A stretch of DNA of 64,000 bases from Agrypnia vestita. Its lineage: Eukaryota > Arthropoda > Insecta > Trichoptera > Phryganeidae. Below are positions 21,646 through 32,902 of this stretch, in pieces. The stretch is taken from contig JADDOH010000144.1 of assembly GCA_016648135.1 (NCBI GenBank), forward strand, positions 124,001-188,000. Direction: 5' to 3'. The notes below the pieces were generated by a model that saw only the letters and a program-made list of their open reading frames with translations, did not search any database and was not told where the DNA came from. Every line of letters begins with the position of its first letter. Positions within the stretch are counted from its first letter, which is position 1. The position numbers were made by a program, and so were the translations under genes.

Positions 21646-22289
21646 TTAGAAGTGGTAATTTAACTTGTTTAAATATTTTCGTTTTATTAATTTGTCTTCA
21701 TTCAGTTGACAATATATATAAATTTATTATTCACTAATATTATCCGTGCATGTATTCAAATATTAAAAAATAGTTATATTTTATTTTGTGATATTTCGTC
21801 TGCATTCCTTGATGTTGATTATTATCCGTTTTTTTCATATTCTCAATAGTTTTGCGTCTTTGATTCTACAATTCTACTAGGAATTCTTATTTCCGATTCT
21901 TTATTTTTTTAATTTTAATCAATTTTAATCAATACAATATAAATCAAATACGATTTAAGTATAATATTATTCTTGGTATTTCCAAAATTATCATTGTAGA
22001 GAATACAGCTCAAAATACCATCAATAGAAATTTCTATGGTTAATCACTTAAAATATTATAATTATACCTTATATTGTAACAACATTTTTGTATAATAAGC
22101 TCATCACACTTTCTGTGTTTTATCACTTGATAATGGTTTTAGACAAATAAATATTTAAAAATATAGGAAAAAAATAATATTTGGAATGAAGTGTTATATA
22201 TTTGTCTTTATTTTGAAAATAAAGTGAATGATGCTTTTTGAACAATAATTTATTTTAAAATCTTGTTAATTTGTTGTTCTTAACGTCTC
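21646..22289. other. AT-rich spacer
   Basis: Nothing recognised. Confidence 0.4.
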
Positions 22290-22460
22290 CTACCCTAGTA
22301 GCCCAGTTTGCCCTGATAAAAGCCTCAACAATCGTAGAGCTCGCATGAGAAGATGTATGAATGTACCCGAAGCAAAAGTGGTGTGCCAAGATAGAATAAT
22401 ATAGCGTTCTATCCTCTCTGCCTGCCCCTGCGACGAAACGGAATGATGGTTGGTTAATTT
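22290..22460 (+). repeat. LINE-B 3' end fragment
   Basis: Plus strand reads LNNRRARMRRCMNVPEAKVV then CQDR, which is the LINE-B end 'NNRRACMRR' followed by the trailer with TCTCTGCCTGCCCCTG and ATGGTTGGTTA. This copy preserves the cysteine-free 'MNV-EAK' part best. Confidence 0.65.
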
Positions 22461-23280
22461 GTCTTCTATTTTTTCCAAATCGGTTGTTGTGTGATGAATG
22501 GATCTTCCGAATTTTTATTTTATAACATCGTATTTAATCATGATTTTTAACATGACATGAAATATCCTCCTGCCGTAACGATAAAACTAATTTTGACGTA
22601 TATCAAGTATTTAAATAATTTAATAATATAGCAACGTCATAAATAGAAAATCAGCAGTAGAAAAAATATTTTTACGATGGACCCTCTGTCATGCTGCTAC
22701 TGAAAATCAGCAGTTTACAAATGAGACAAAAATAACCTGGCATGGTAAATTTCAGCATATGAGAGGACGCTCTTGTTAAAAACCTTAAAAATCGTTGTTC
22801 ACGCGTAAAATGGTGTCTTAATATGAGCGTTGTGTCCCTTTGCGGATTAAACTTTGTGATTATATTTAATGGTGGTCTCACTTTTGAATTGAGTTATAAA
22901 TAAATATTGACAAAATTTACGGAATATTATCCCATAATATGCTAAAATAAGCTCTGCATCACAATATGAGATAGAACATTGGTATTCCATTAAGCCCGGC
23001 CCATAAACATAAAGTTCCTTCAACTTTCACCCCCTGGCAAAACACCCCCGAGACAATAAACTTCCCAGGAGAGGGATCTTTCGATTTTCTAAGCAGACAC
23101 AGCGGCAGGTGTTGCTCAAGGTTCGAGAAGGTGTTCGGAATATTTTTAGAAACAGAACGGATAGAATCCTAAATGATTAAATTATATACTTTATCAATCT
23201 GAAAATGAATAGTTCATTATTTAATTAATTTGACTTTTACATTGTAGAGATCATTCATGATGACATTAAATAATATTAAT
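22461..23280. other. spacer with GC-richer part 22975-23150
   Basis: 22975-23150 (AAGCCCGGCCCATAAAC, AACACCCCCGAGACAAT, GGCAGGTGTTGCTCAAGG) has no repeat match. The 69-codon minus-strand frame at 22672-22881 has no motif. Confidence 0.35.
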
Positions 23281-23460
23281 CTCTAAGTGATTTTATTAAT
23301 ATTTCTATATTTTCTTCATTACTAAGTTTCGAATCTCTCATCGACAGGTTAAGCATCAAACTACTAAGTTTGATACTTCACCTGTCGATGAGAGATTTTG
23401 TTTGTCTCGAAACTTAAGTAGTGAAAAAATATAAAGATATTATTAAAGTCTCACAGAGAT
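23281..23460. mobile_element. FB-4, almost wholly palindromic foldback
   Basis: The left half (to about 23363) and right half are reverse complements apart from a 9-nt insertion in the right half. The core is AATCTCTCATCGACAGGT and its complement ACCTGTCGATGAGAGATT, with AAGTTTGATAC/GCATCAAACT at the centre. It would form an 80-bp hairpin in RNA or single-stranded DNA. No loop region, so it differs from the other foldbacks. Confidence 0.85.
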
Positions 23461-25499
23461 AACAAGGTAAACTTTAAGTTTAATGATCAATATTGAAAAA
23501 TATTTAGCTAAAATAATAATTTTACGCAAACCAATTTGATTGGTGGCATAAAGACGACAGAGGCTGATAAATTCAGAGCCTCGCTATACGTTATACTAGT
23601 ATCGCAAAGGGTTTCAGAGGCAAAGAGGATATGAAGTTTTTATCATTATTTATTTATTTATGCAATAATAGGTTTTAATATCTGGATATCTCACTAAATT
23701 AATGTGTGGCGACATGCAGTCTTTACCAGTACAAAGATTATTTGGTGAAAAATCCTTGTGGTAAAATAAGGTTTTATTTATTTACTCATTTAAGGGTTTA
23801 TTAAATACTCGTATGACTTAATTTTCAATGTTACTTTAAAACCATTTATAACATTCGATTAATTTAAATTATTGATTATGTCGAACCCACAAAAATAATA
23901 TGCATTTTGTATTTTACATGCTCAGAAATAATCAAAAAGTGAGATAGTTAGATAATGCACTCGTGAAAGTTTTCCAGAAACTTTCAGTTACAATTTTGTT
24001 TGCTCTCTAAAGTTTCCTGGAGTTTTATTGGAACGTTTGCTTCCAGATAGTTGGCTAATGACTATTTCTCTGTAAAGCGAAGTAGTGCCTTTGCTTTGGT
24101 GCGACCGACCGATGCAATTAGTTGATGGACGCTCGTTTATGCTCTACACGGGATCAATATACTATCGATTCGAAAAGAAAAGGAAAGAAGAAGAATATTA
24201 TTGATTTAAGCCATCAAACACCTAAGGGCGCGGCAGGGCGACCACTGTGCAGTGGCCCACTGAATAATAAATAACTAATTCCGGATTTTGGGGTTGCTTT
24301 GTAGTGTCCATCATTTATAGATATCCTCCAAGGGAATTATGAATGTTGATTTATCTTCTTATTTTGTAATAATACTATTCCATATGAAATATGTTGCTAA
24401 TTGTATGGATGGAATTTTTAAAAAGCTCTTCTCTTATTTCAATTTATTTGTCGAAATAATATATAGTTTCATCTGCGTCACGAACCCGGAATCTTTTCTG
24501 ATCGAATGAATATGTGTTCATTTTAATTTTTAATGTATAAAGTTCTTTTAATTCATTTAATTTGTTATTATTTAAATTACTCCCAAAGCTTTGAAAAATA
24601 AAATAAAATTAGTTTCAAATCGGAGTAAGCAGATAAATATCTTTTTTCCTTATTATAATTGTCAATAAAAACATACCATTGAAACATGGATTACACCTAG
24701 GGAATCCAATCTCAGTTCCCAACCTATTTTACAGTACACATTTATGCATCTCAGAATTATTACATATTATAATTCATAATTATAGTTTCATTTTGGAGAA
24801 CCAAAATTAGAAAAAAGTCGGTTGATGCGACATTCGAAACTTTACTTCTGTTTTGTGTAATTTTTTCTTACCTTTAAAATATTTTCACACTCAAATTGTT
24901 ATTTGCCAAATCCAATTTTGTTCTAAGATTTCTTACACAACTATAAATAAATACCTAACGAAAATAGTGTTCTTCCTCGCCTTTTTATAAATTTGTAAAG
25001 AGCGAATGAATATTTTCTAATTTTGACGTTGATAAAATCGATTCCCAATATCATGGGATTCGATTCATCATGTACACAATTTTCCCAAAAAATCACTCGA
25101 TGTTATTTGTTAGTGAAAGAGGAAACCATATAATGTTTGATACAATATTATGTCACATTATACCTTGTTTAACATATCCATGGTTCGTAAAATAACCATG
25201 ATTTATGATATTGTATTATTCCGACAAACCTGAAACACGTACACGAATGTTGTTATTTCCTGAAATAGTACATCAAATACACACGCGTGTTGTTTTACAT
25301 CCGGGCTAAATTATTTGAAAATATATCATTTCCTGTTTTTTTTTCAGCTGGTAAATAATAAAGTGGAAACCAAGTGATTTTTCAAACAATTTAAAGAAAA
25401 ATGAGCATTTTAGTATGCAAGCCAGTTGTGCTCCCATTTTTACACAATTACAATTTTCATTTTGATTTTATTTCACACACTCTCCAAAGTGTAAATAAA
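23461..25499. other. 2-kb spacer, nothing assigned
   Basis: AT-rich background. 24000-24290 is GC-richer (GTTTCCTGGAGTTTTATTGG, GTGCGACCGACCGATGC, GGGCGCGGCAGGGCGACC) but has no repeat match and no coding signal. Confidence 0.5.
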
Positions 25500-25665
25500 A
25501 TCAGTTTTATAATGGTTTTTAATGGTTTATAATGGTTTTTTCATACAACTGAATAAGTTATATGAAAATCCTCCGACGCATCTAGTAGACACGAAACCCG
25601 AAAATGAGAAAGGGAGTATTGTAAAAACTTGGTTTTTATGGGTTAGTTTTTTATTAAAAAATTAT
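25500..25665 (+). repeat. rep-F, 3' part only
   Basis: Matches the second variant of rep-F: CATACAACT, CGACGCATCTAGTAGACACG, AAACCCGAAAATGAGAAAGG and AACTTGGTTTTTATGGGTTA. The first half of the element is absent. Confidence 0.75.
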
Positions 25666-26394
25666 TTATCTCATTTTTTGAAATGGAACACAGACCATTG
25701 ATTATGACGTTGGACATAAGATTCTTTAAATTTAAAATCTAATATTTATGTATGTGAGCGTTGATAGTTCAAGTCAAAACTATTATATTAATTTTTTCAA
25801 TAACTACAAAATGACTTTGTGGTAAAATTATTTTTATAAGAGGAATAACTCTTTGTTAACGTTGTATCATGATAGAGAGTCGATTGGCCCTGAATCGTGT
25901 TGATATTTCAACAAATTATTTGTTAATACTAATTTCTTGTTAATTATATTAAATAAATATTTGCGCCATCCCAAACTTATTACAGCCTTGAACTAAATAA
26001 AGTTATTATTAAGTCGACGACCTGTGACCTCAATTAACAGTTCTCCAGTATGAGACATCCCACAATTCATTTACGGGTCACGAGACAAATTCAATGTAAC
26101 ACAGTTTTGTGTTGGGAGGGAGTGACGAATGTTTGTTTCCGTTCTTACTCGAGTTCTCCACCGCAAATGGAATGTCGTCATCATTACAATGAAGAATTTA
26201 GAATCTAAAAATATGTAGGTATGCTAGTTTACATAAGTATTTTAAAACAAGGCTGTTCTGTAATTTATGTAGATATCAAAATCGTGATTGATTTATTGAC
26301 AGATGTCAACAATTTTTTTCATTGATTTATTAGTTAGTTTTGATCCATATTTTAATTCCATTAAGCTAAATGTAGTATTATCAACATCATGAAA
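25666..26394. other. spacer
   Basis: 26030-26180 is GC-richer (GACGACCTGTGACCTCAAT, ACGGGTCACGAGAC) with no match. GGTCA/TGACC half-sites occur near 26045 and 26078, a nuclear-receptor-like pair by inspection only. Confidence 0.35.
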
Positions 26395-26475
26395 CATCCT
26401 CATTGAATGATCATCACCAAATTCGTTCATCTATTTGGTGATCTTTCTCGGAGATAGATTTCTTGCTACTACTAT
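26395..26475 (-). repeat. LINE-H short relic
   Basis: Shares AATTCGTTCATCTATTTGG and GATCTTTCTCGGAGATAG with 21.19-21.25 kb. Too short to read as protein. Confidence 0.4.
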
Positions 26476-27469
26476 GTCTTGTACCTACAACCAGCCTCCA
26501 TTCCACCCACAAGTTTTCTGACATGTCCATAGTATTGCGTTATGTATGTATTATTTGTATTTTGTTTGATGTTTCATTAAAAACCAGTATTTCTAAGGGT
26601 TTTGTGTGTTTCTTCCTTGGTACTTTAGTTTCCAACCATGATATTATTAATAGACACTGAATAGGGGAGATTAATTAAAAAATGTTAGAATCTACCCCCT
26701 TCACTTTCACAAATTCACGTCAAAATAAAGGGGTTCATCGACGACAATTCATACAAAGAAACTTTTATTTCACTAAGCTATCATATCTAATAATATACAA
26801 CACAAATTAAATTAAATAAACGCTGAGAGTTCGAGCTTTTGATACCCATGTTGATCTAAAAAAAAATTAAGTAAAAGCAAGTAAAGGGCATTCTAAAATA
26901 AAGCGAAAAGGGGAAGTATTTTTTCACAAAAAAGTAGATCTTGACCAAAATATCAGATGATACCTTGCTGATCCAAGTTCCGGATTTGTCTGTATTCAAA
27001 ATCTTTATTGAATATTTATGATTTTAAGAATATTATAATTATACCAAAAAATATTTTCTATACAAACCAATATTTTCATGTATACCTACTGCAGTTTCAA
27101 CAAATGTAAAAAACCATTTGTTTTTGAAAATGCAGTTTATTTTACGTTTTCGTTTATTTTGAAAAAATATACTTCTTTATTTAAAAATTTTACTGTTCCT
27201 ATAAATATATTCCTATAAATAGAATAATTTTAAATAAAACATAAACTTATGCGTATAATTATACGTCAGATTGCCGAATGCCGAAGTCTTCCAGATAAAT
27301 AAAAATAAATACTAATTAATAAATATTAAACCGGTATATTTAGAAATATTTATTTCATTTTTATTAAATTATTGCATATCCTTTTATTTTTCTTCGCCTT
27401 ATAACAGACCTATGTGGTCTGTTTTCCAGACCTCTTGTGAGATGGTTTTCCATATTTTGGGAGTTTTTT
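26476..27469. other. AT-rich spacer
   Basis: No identity seen. Frequent (A)n and (T)n runs. Confidence 0.4.
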
Positions 27470-27555
27470 GTGTACATTTTTCTAGGATATTCTGCCGTGT
27501 ATATATGAACTCTCTGGCCGACGTTTCGGATCCCATTGCAGGGACCATCATCAGA
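27470..27555 (-). repeat. hammerhead-like terminus of a Penelope-like or foldback element
   Basis: The plus strand shows TTTTTCTAGGATATTCTGCC, as at the FB-3 end. The minus strand at 27554-27521 reads CTGATGA-TGGTCCC-TGCAAT-GGGATCC-GAAACGT: exact CTGATGA and GAAA core with a GGTCCC/GGGA(T)CC stem. This is the most canonical of the hammerhead-like cores here. Only one arm is seen; no polymerase nearby. Confidence 0.6.
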
Positions 27556-28161
27556 GCTGATGTGTAGGTAAACTATTACGTTGCAATACCGTACCGAAAT
27601 CAGTATGTGTCCAAGTTTGTGTGAGGTTAAGTGCTGGATTCCAATATCACAAATAATAATACAAACATATATAGCCTATATAGGCTATATTAAATGCTGT
27701 CTTTAAATATGGCACTTTAAGATATAATTTTTTTTAATATGTGTATATGAAGTACTTTCACACTGATTAACGAAGTACTTATTCTGATAGCTACACCATT
27801 TAGAAGTATAATTAGCGTAGAATATAGTATAAATGGACATAGTAAAGTTTCCTATTCGGTTAACTTCCTTGCACTGACCAAATTATACAATTAAGATGTT
27901 GGGTAGTTGGCCAACGGCCACAATGTGAGGAAACCATCGCAGACTTTGATCGTTAGGGTTAATCTAGGGAGGGATCCGATGGCTGCAACAGCATCAAATT
28001 TCCTTCATATAATAAGTATTCATGTATTACGTATACATATATCTAAAATTGTAGTGAATTGTTAGGGAATATTTAATTATTTTACGTATTTGATAACGTT
28101 TCAGATAATTCTTACACAAATTTATTAAAAATGCTATTTATTAGTTAAATTTATTTTCTAA
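27556..28161. other. spacer
   Basis: 27667-27690 holds TATATAGCCTATATAGGCTATATT, of which the central palindrome is AGCCTATATAGGCT (14 bp). A GC-richer strip at 27900-27990 has no match. Confidence 0.4.
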
Positions 28162-28240
28162 CTAGCATACCCGCGCGGCTTCGCACGCGTTGTAACGTTT
28201 AGTCATACTTGATCAATTCGTATTATTAACCTCAACATAA
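28162..28240 (-). mobile_element. Helitron 3' end
   Basis: The plus strand reads ...TTCTAA|CTAGCATACCCGCGCGG, so on the minus strand the element ends CCGCGCGGGTATGCTAG directly before T. CTAG-3' next to T, with a GC-rich hairpin (GCGTGCGAAGCCGCGCG) just inside, is the Helitron 3' signature and this GC-rich block is very common at lepidopteran Helitron ends. The 5' end was not found. Confidence 0.7.
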
Positions 28241-28273
28241 TGATATATTTCGTCACGTTTTCTACAACTTCTC

Positions 28274-28299
28274 TTTATTTATTTATTTATTTATTTATT
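28274..28299. repeat. TTTA microsatellite
   Basis: About six TTTA units. Confidence 0.9.
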
Positions 28300-28300
28300 G

Positions 28301-29639
28301 TTAATCGATGCACTAGAGGGCTTTTACAGTACATGAAAGTTAATAAGATTTTTATATACCTAATATAAAATACTGTAAATAATTTTAAAAAGTATATAAA
28401 TAAAGATGTTTTGAGATAAATGAAAGATATGAAATTATTTCAATATCTCTCACCGATAAGGCAGCGTTCGTAAAAAACGCATCGATCGACCATTTTTTCG
28501 TCGACTTTAGTTGTAAAATAGGTCACTACGGAAGCCCTTTTATTTTAATGTGATAATGTATAGCCTGTGTCCACCCTGAAAGTCCATTCTAAAGATTGGT
28601 GAAAGAATTTATATATTAGTATAAATTTAAGGGGCTACACCAACCTGAGAGAATAAAATTTATGTAGAAATTCTCACTACAGCTAGACCGCATTCAAAAG
28701 AATGTGCGGAAAAAATATGTGTGTTGTTACGATGCAAAAAATGAACATAAAAGAAATTTTTCTAGTAAGTAAGTAACCTTTTTTAAACTAAAAAATATTT
28801 ATTTATTTAGAATTGCCAGGTAACTTTCCCCCGCTTTCTTCTTACCGGACAAAGCTAGGGAAAGTCTTTTGATTATAGTCGACCTATAGGAGGTGATTAA
28901 TTTTCTTAATCGGCATCTCTTGGTTCATATTAAACTTTTCTTTTATTGGAAATTTATTGAAGAAAATGGCGACGTCATGTCCACTTCCGTGGAGCTTCTC
29001 CTCCACGGCTGAGATGCAACTTTTCCTAGTACACGTTTGTTTGAGACAGTGAAGAAGATTATATACTTATTAAGAATTACCTATCTACAATGTAGTTCTT
29101 ATCTAATGTTGCTCTTGTCTATATGTATGGATTGCGTACCTACCCCTAATTGCTAAGCTCCGCGGGAATTTGTGTTGTGGTTTATGATATTCAAAAAAGT
29201 TAAGTTTGATTAAAAATGAATTTTCAGTAAATATTGAATTCGATTGAATAAATACAATTTAGGAATGAGTTCTAAATTAACAAATTTTTAGACGAGCGCG
29301 CGGGTTCCAAAGTCAATACCATGTGTCTACGACGAGCATGTATTACACGCTCAAGCGACCGTCAACCATGTTAATCAATATTTTACTTTTGAACTGAGCC
29401 TAGGTCATGAAGACTGCGGTGCTGGATGATATCTCGTTATAGTGATTGATCATTCTAGGTAGATAAGAGAAATACCCTGGATTTGTGTGAAAAAGGCTTG
29501 GAGATCTCATTGATCAGACGGGGATGTTTATGTATATTTGTGCATATGTTATGTATATCAATTCTTCAATGTTTGGTATTTTGTTTTGTTTGAATTAATA
29601 ATCCCAATGGCGAATGTTAATGAAATGTTGTCACAGTAG
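28301..29639. other. spacer
   Basis: No gene or repeat assigned. CCGTGGAG (28987-28994) and CTCCACGG (29001-29008) form a perfect 8-bp stem with a 6-nt loop. 29290-29400 is GC-richer (GACGAGCGCGCGGGTTCC) without identity. Confidence 0.45.
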
Positions 29640-29832
29640 AACATAGACATAGATATACTATATATTATAGATATAGAGATATATATGAGTAGATAATATA
29701 TATATACATATATGTATATATATAGATATTATATATATTATATATATATATATATATTATATATATATATATGATAATAGAATATGAGATATATATATAT
29801 ATATTATATATATATATATATATAATATGAAA
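29640..29832. repeat. long AT microsatellite
   Basis: About 190 bp of almost only A and T in TA order with occasional GATA interruptions. Self-complementary throughout and hence prone to length change. Confidence 0.95.
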
Positions 29833-30184
29833 AAATTAGTTCTGGTTTCATTTAAAAAGACCAATCAGTTATGATTTTACAGATATCGAGTCCCGCTAAC
29901 CAGACTCATGTCTATAGTGTGACGTCATTTTCTAACACTCCGCTCGCTCTCAATACTCCTCTCACAGGTTTTATCTATTTTGCATTTGGACATGGAACAG
30001 GAAAAAACAACTTTTCCGGTGTATTGGTGGTTGTAAATTTTGGAACAACACGTGATATTTGAATTAGATATTTAAAAAAAATATTTGCAAAATCTTCTAA
30101 TAAACCGTACGGGAGTGCGCGGCGGACTGAGCGAGCATTGTGCTATGGCGTCACATGCAGAGAACGCCAGCCGGTGTACTTATT
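29833..30184. other. spacer
   Basis: The 63-codon plus-strand frame at 29871-30062 shows no motif. 30100-30180 is GC-richer (GGAGTGCGCGGCGGACTG) and abuts rep-F. Confidence 0.35.
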
Positions 30185-30490
30185 ACTCCCTTTAATTAAC
30201 TCGTGGCGTCTGTCTGTCTGATTGACGCAAAAACTTTGGATCGATTTTTAACCCTTTTCCCGTGATCCAATCGAGATGAAACTTTGCAAGCAGACGATCA
30301 AGAAGATCTATCAAATTTTCGTTAAAAAAATTAATAATTATAGCACAATTTTGGATTTTTCAAATGTTTAATGGTTTGTTTAATAATTTTGTATGAAAAG
30401 ACTCCGACGCATCTGGTAGACACGAAACCCGAAAATGAGAGAGGGAGCATTGTGAAAACTTGGTTTTTATGGGTTACTTTTTTTTTAAAT
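30185..30490 (+). mobile_element. rep-F, short variant
   Basis: TTACTCCCTTTAATTAACTC at the start; ACTTTGGATCGATTTTTAAC, CCCTTTTCCCGTGATCC, then the second-variant middle CGACGCATCTGGTAGACACG and end AAACTTGGTTTTTATGGG. Both ends present, about 305 bp. Confidence 0.8.
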
Positions 30491-30874
30491 TCCATATATT
30501 TTTTCTCACAAATTTTTTATTTTTAATAATAAGTATTAATCAATAATAATGAAATACGGAGAGGTACATATCAAAATTAGTTTACATTCTTCGTTCTCCA
30601 AACACGAAGTTAACTCCTCGAATATTAAAAAGGACGATCAATTCCGTTGTCTTGTTATTCCCCTGACACAACTTGACTTTTATCTTCGGAGACGCTTTTA
30701 AAGCAAACTCTACGAGAAGATAGCCACTAAAAAAGAAGAACTGACAAATAGAATTAAGTTAACGTGTGATTAAATAAGACTTGATAAAAAAAAACTCTGT
30801 AGCGAACTGTAATTCAATTGCCAAACGCCGCAAAAAATGCGTAGAAGTAAAAGTGCGAGCGATTAATAAAGGTA
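30491..30874. other. spacer
   Basis: Nothing recognised. Confidence 0.35.
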
Positions 30875-30990
30875 CTAGCTGTAACCCAAAATGTAATGTA
30901 TATACTAGACATTGTAAGGGCGTAGTTAAGACACGAACCATTAATTTACGCCTCCTACTAACGACATTTGACAGGCTTTTTGTTTTATTA
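30875..30990 (-). mobile_element. Helitron-derived segment (HeliN-1 associated)
   Basis: Starts at A|CTAGCTGTAACCC, i.e. a Helitron 3' end read on the minus strand. The following block (CATTGTAAGGGCGTAG ... CATTAATTTACGCCTCCTAC ... GACAGGCTTTTT) recurs next to HeliN-1 at 46.3 and 54.0 kb. Confidence 0.55.
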
Positions 30991-30996
30991 TACGTA

Positions 30997-31207
30997 CTAG
31001 CTGTGACTAGCCGTAGAAAATGACGAAACATTGGTTCGCGTCTTTGCTTAGCCCTAGTATATATTTATAGCATCTTTTTGGCGGTCGGCGGAGAAGGTGG
31101 TGAGGTTCAAGCCCCATCTCTGGCCGTTTCTTTAGCCATTAATTCGAAGTTACAGGGATAGACAGATAGACCGACGGACAGATAATGAAATTATTATGTT
31201 TGATAAA
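30997..31207 (-). mobile_element. HeliN-1, non-autonomous Helitron
   Basis: Read on plus: A|CTAGCTGTGACTAGCC at the left edge (Helitron 3' end), GGTTCGCGTCTTTGCTTAGC, a stretch with GAGGTTCAAGCCCC (B-box-like), AATTCGAAGTTACAGGG, and ATGAAATTATTATGTTTGAT at the other edge. It matches 63015-63254, whose ends are exact. No protein. Confidence 0.7.
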
Positions 31208-31225
31208 TATTTTCTTATATACACA

Positions 31226-31555
31226 GAGTATCTCATAGTAAGTAGCAAAAACTTCGGGGCAGTATTCTTCATTCAATTTTGAATTTGTTATTTTATTATT
31301 ATTCACACTTTGGGTGAAATATTAATAGTATCGACAGTTACGGATATACTCGACATCAAAATTTGTATATATTTTTTTTCAATATTTCTCACCTATTTTC
31401 TGAAAAATGCTGGAGTATCGCTATACTAAGTAACAATAAGTAGAAAATAAGTAATTTATTCGCTTTACTACAAGTCAAATTAATTAACAATTTGATTTTC
31501 TATTTAGAATTGTAAGAAGACTTCTCCAAAGTTTTTGTTCCCTTGTAATTCACGA
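31226..31555. mobile_element. MITE-3 foldback, second copy
   Basis: Left arm AGTAAGTAGCAAAAACTTCG, TTCATTCAATTTTGAAT and CACTTTGGGTGAAATAT match the arms of 2394-2825; right arm complements it (CTCCAAAGTTTTTGTTCC). It starts within 20 bp of the HeliN-1 end. Confidence 0.6.
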
Positions 31556-31735
31556 AGCATATAACATTTTTTGTAAATTATTTCGTCATATCAGAATTTA
31601 AAATTATGCACGTTTAATTTAGTACATTCTTTATTTATGGGCAACGTATGCAATCAGTGCATTGAAGCATGCGTTGTACACAAACATATATTTTGGACAA
31701 AAAAGCGAAACACATATTTATCTAACAGAATATTA

Positions 31736-31892
31736 TCCTAATTATAATAATTTCGTTGTCTATCCGTCCGACCGTCGTAACTTGGCGTAACGTCCGTAAC
31801 TTCTTTATAGTTTTTTTTTCATATATATAAATAAATAAATACTTATTCCTTAGGAACCGAGTGTAAAATACCGTCGTTTTTTGACGGGCTAG
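31736..31892 (+). mobile_element. HeliN-1, plus-strand copy with both ends
   Basis: A|TCCTAATTATAATAATTTCG ... CCGTCGTTTTTTGACGGGCTAG|T. All Helitron marks are present: 5'-TC after A, CTAG-3' before T, and a CCGTC/GACGG hairpin near the 3' end (here one base before CTAG, closer than the usual 10-12). The GTCTATCCGTCCGACCGTCG and GTAACGTCCGTAAC blocks match the other copies. 157 bp, so internally deleted. Confidence 0.8.
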
Positions 31893-32319
31893 TAATATAT
31901 TAAATTCTAAATGATCAAAATACTTATTTTCTAAGAAAAAGTGATCGTTTCAATTTTTCAAGTAAATTACGCCATTGTTATTATGTGTACGAAGTGTACA
32001 AAATTATAAAAAAAAAAAACTTTCTTGTGAAATGTCAAGACATCTGTCAAATGTCATCACGTCAAAAGTGACTAAGTGTACAATGTTACATAAAAACGGC
32101 CGAGACACGATTGTTAAGATAACACAAACCAATGAGAATAGATCTGATGGCGTTTACGTACACCGGTAACAATGATTTTGAGAATGAAAACAATTTATTC
32201 TAATTGTCTCTTACTAAACTTTATACCACATAAACATGAGTTATTTTGTTACTTCTGTAGTTTTGAAATGAGTCTCCCTTATCGTCAGGTGGTGCCTGGT
32301 AGGTACTTATTATGTATTA
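31893..32319. other. spacer
   Basis: The 64-codon plus-strand frame 31975-32169 has no motif. Nothing else seen. Confidence 0.35.
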
Positions 32320-32532
32320 AAATTTAAAATTAAATTAAATACCTACTTAGTTTTTAACCCCTTATATTATTATTAATATATAATATATATTCGTCAACTA
32401 GTTTCAGTTCTCAACCTTCATCAGCTTATGAAGTTTGAGAACTAATGAAGGTTGAGACCAACCGAAACTAGTTGACAAATAAATGTACAGTTATTAGTGG
32501 TTTTAAACTAAATATTTAATTTTATTTTAAAT
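32320..32532. mobile_element. MITE-2 foldback with hammerhead-like arms
   Basis: The outer arms are TTAAATTAAATACCTACTTA-like and its complement; inner arms carry GTCAACTAGTTTCAGTTCTC and the complementary GAAACTAGTTGAC. Cores: minus 32424-32398, CTGATGA-AGGTTGAGAACT-GAAACTAG; plus 32442-32471, CTAATGA-AGGTTG-AGAC-CAACC-GAAACTAG with a perfect GGTTG/CAACC stem. A longer relative lies at 38.96 kb. Confidence 0.75.
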
Positions 32533-32902
32533 ATTAATATCCTGTCAAGCCAAAAAGTGTTTTCTTGCTTTGAAAACTTACTAAGTAGTTACAAAATAAC
32601 GTAACGTCTAAGCAATTTTTTGAAAATTAATATCAACAATCAGTATCATCAACTTCTACGCGCCAAATCCTTTTCTCTAGAACCTAAATACATAAGTACA
32701 ACGTTGGTAAAAACAACCCCATCACTAAGTTTAGCCGGTTATGTAACCAGTTGTGTCGTCGGGGTGCGGATCTATTTGCGCTTCTTTAAATATCTTTAAG
32801 AAAGGTGTCTATAAAAATAAACACTCCTTCCATTAGCCGCACTTAATGTATTTTGCATACTGACGGTTACTTGTTTTTGTGTGTACCTGTCTTATGATAT
32901 TA
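32533..32902. other. spacer
   Basis: No identity. 32720-32770 contains GTTATGTAACCAGTTGTG without known meaning. Confidence 0.35.
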
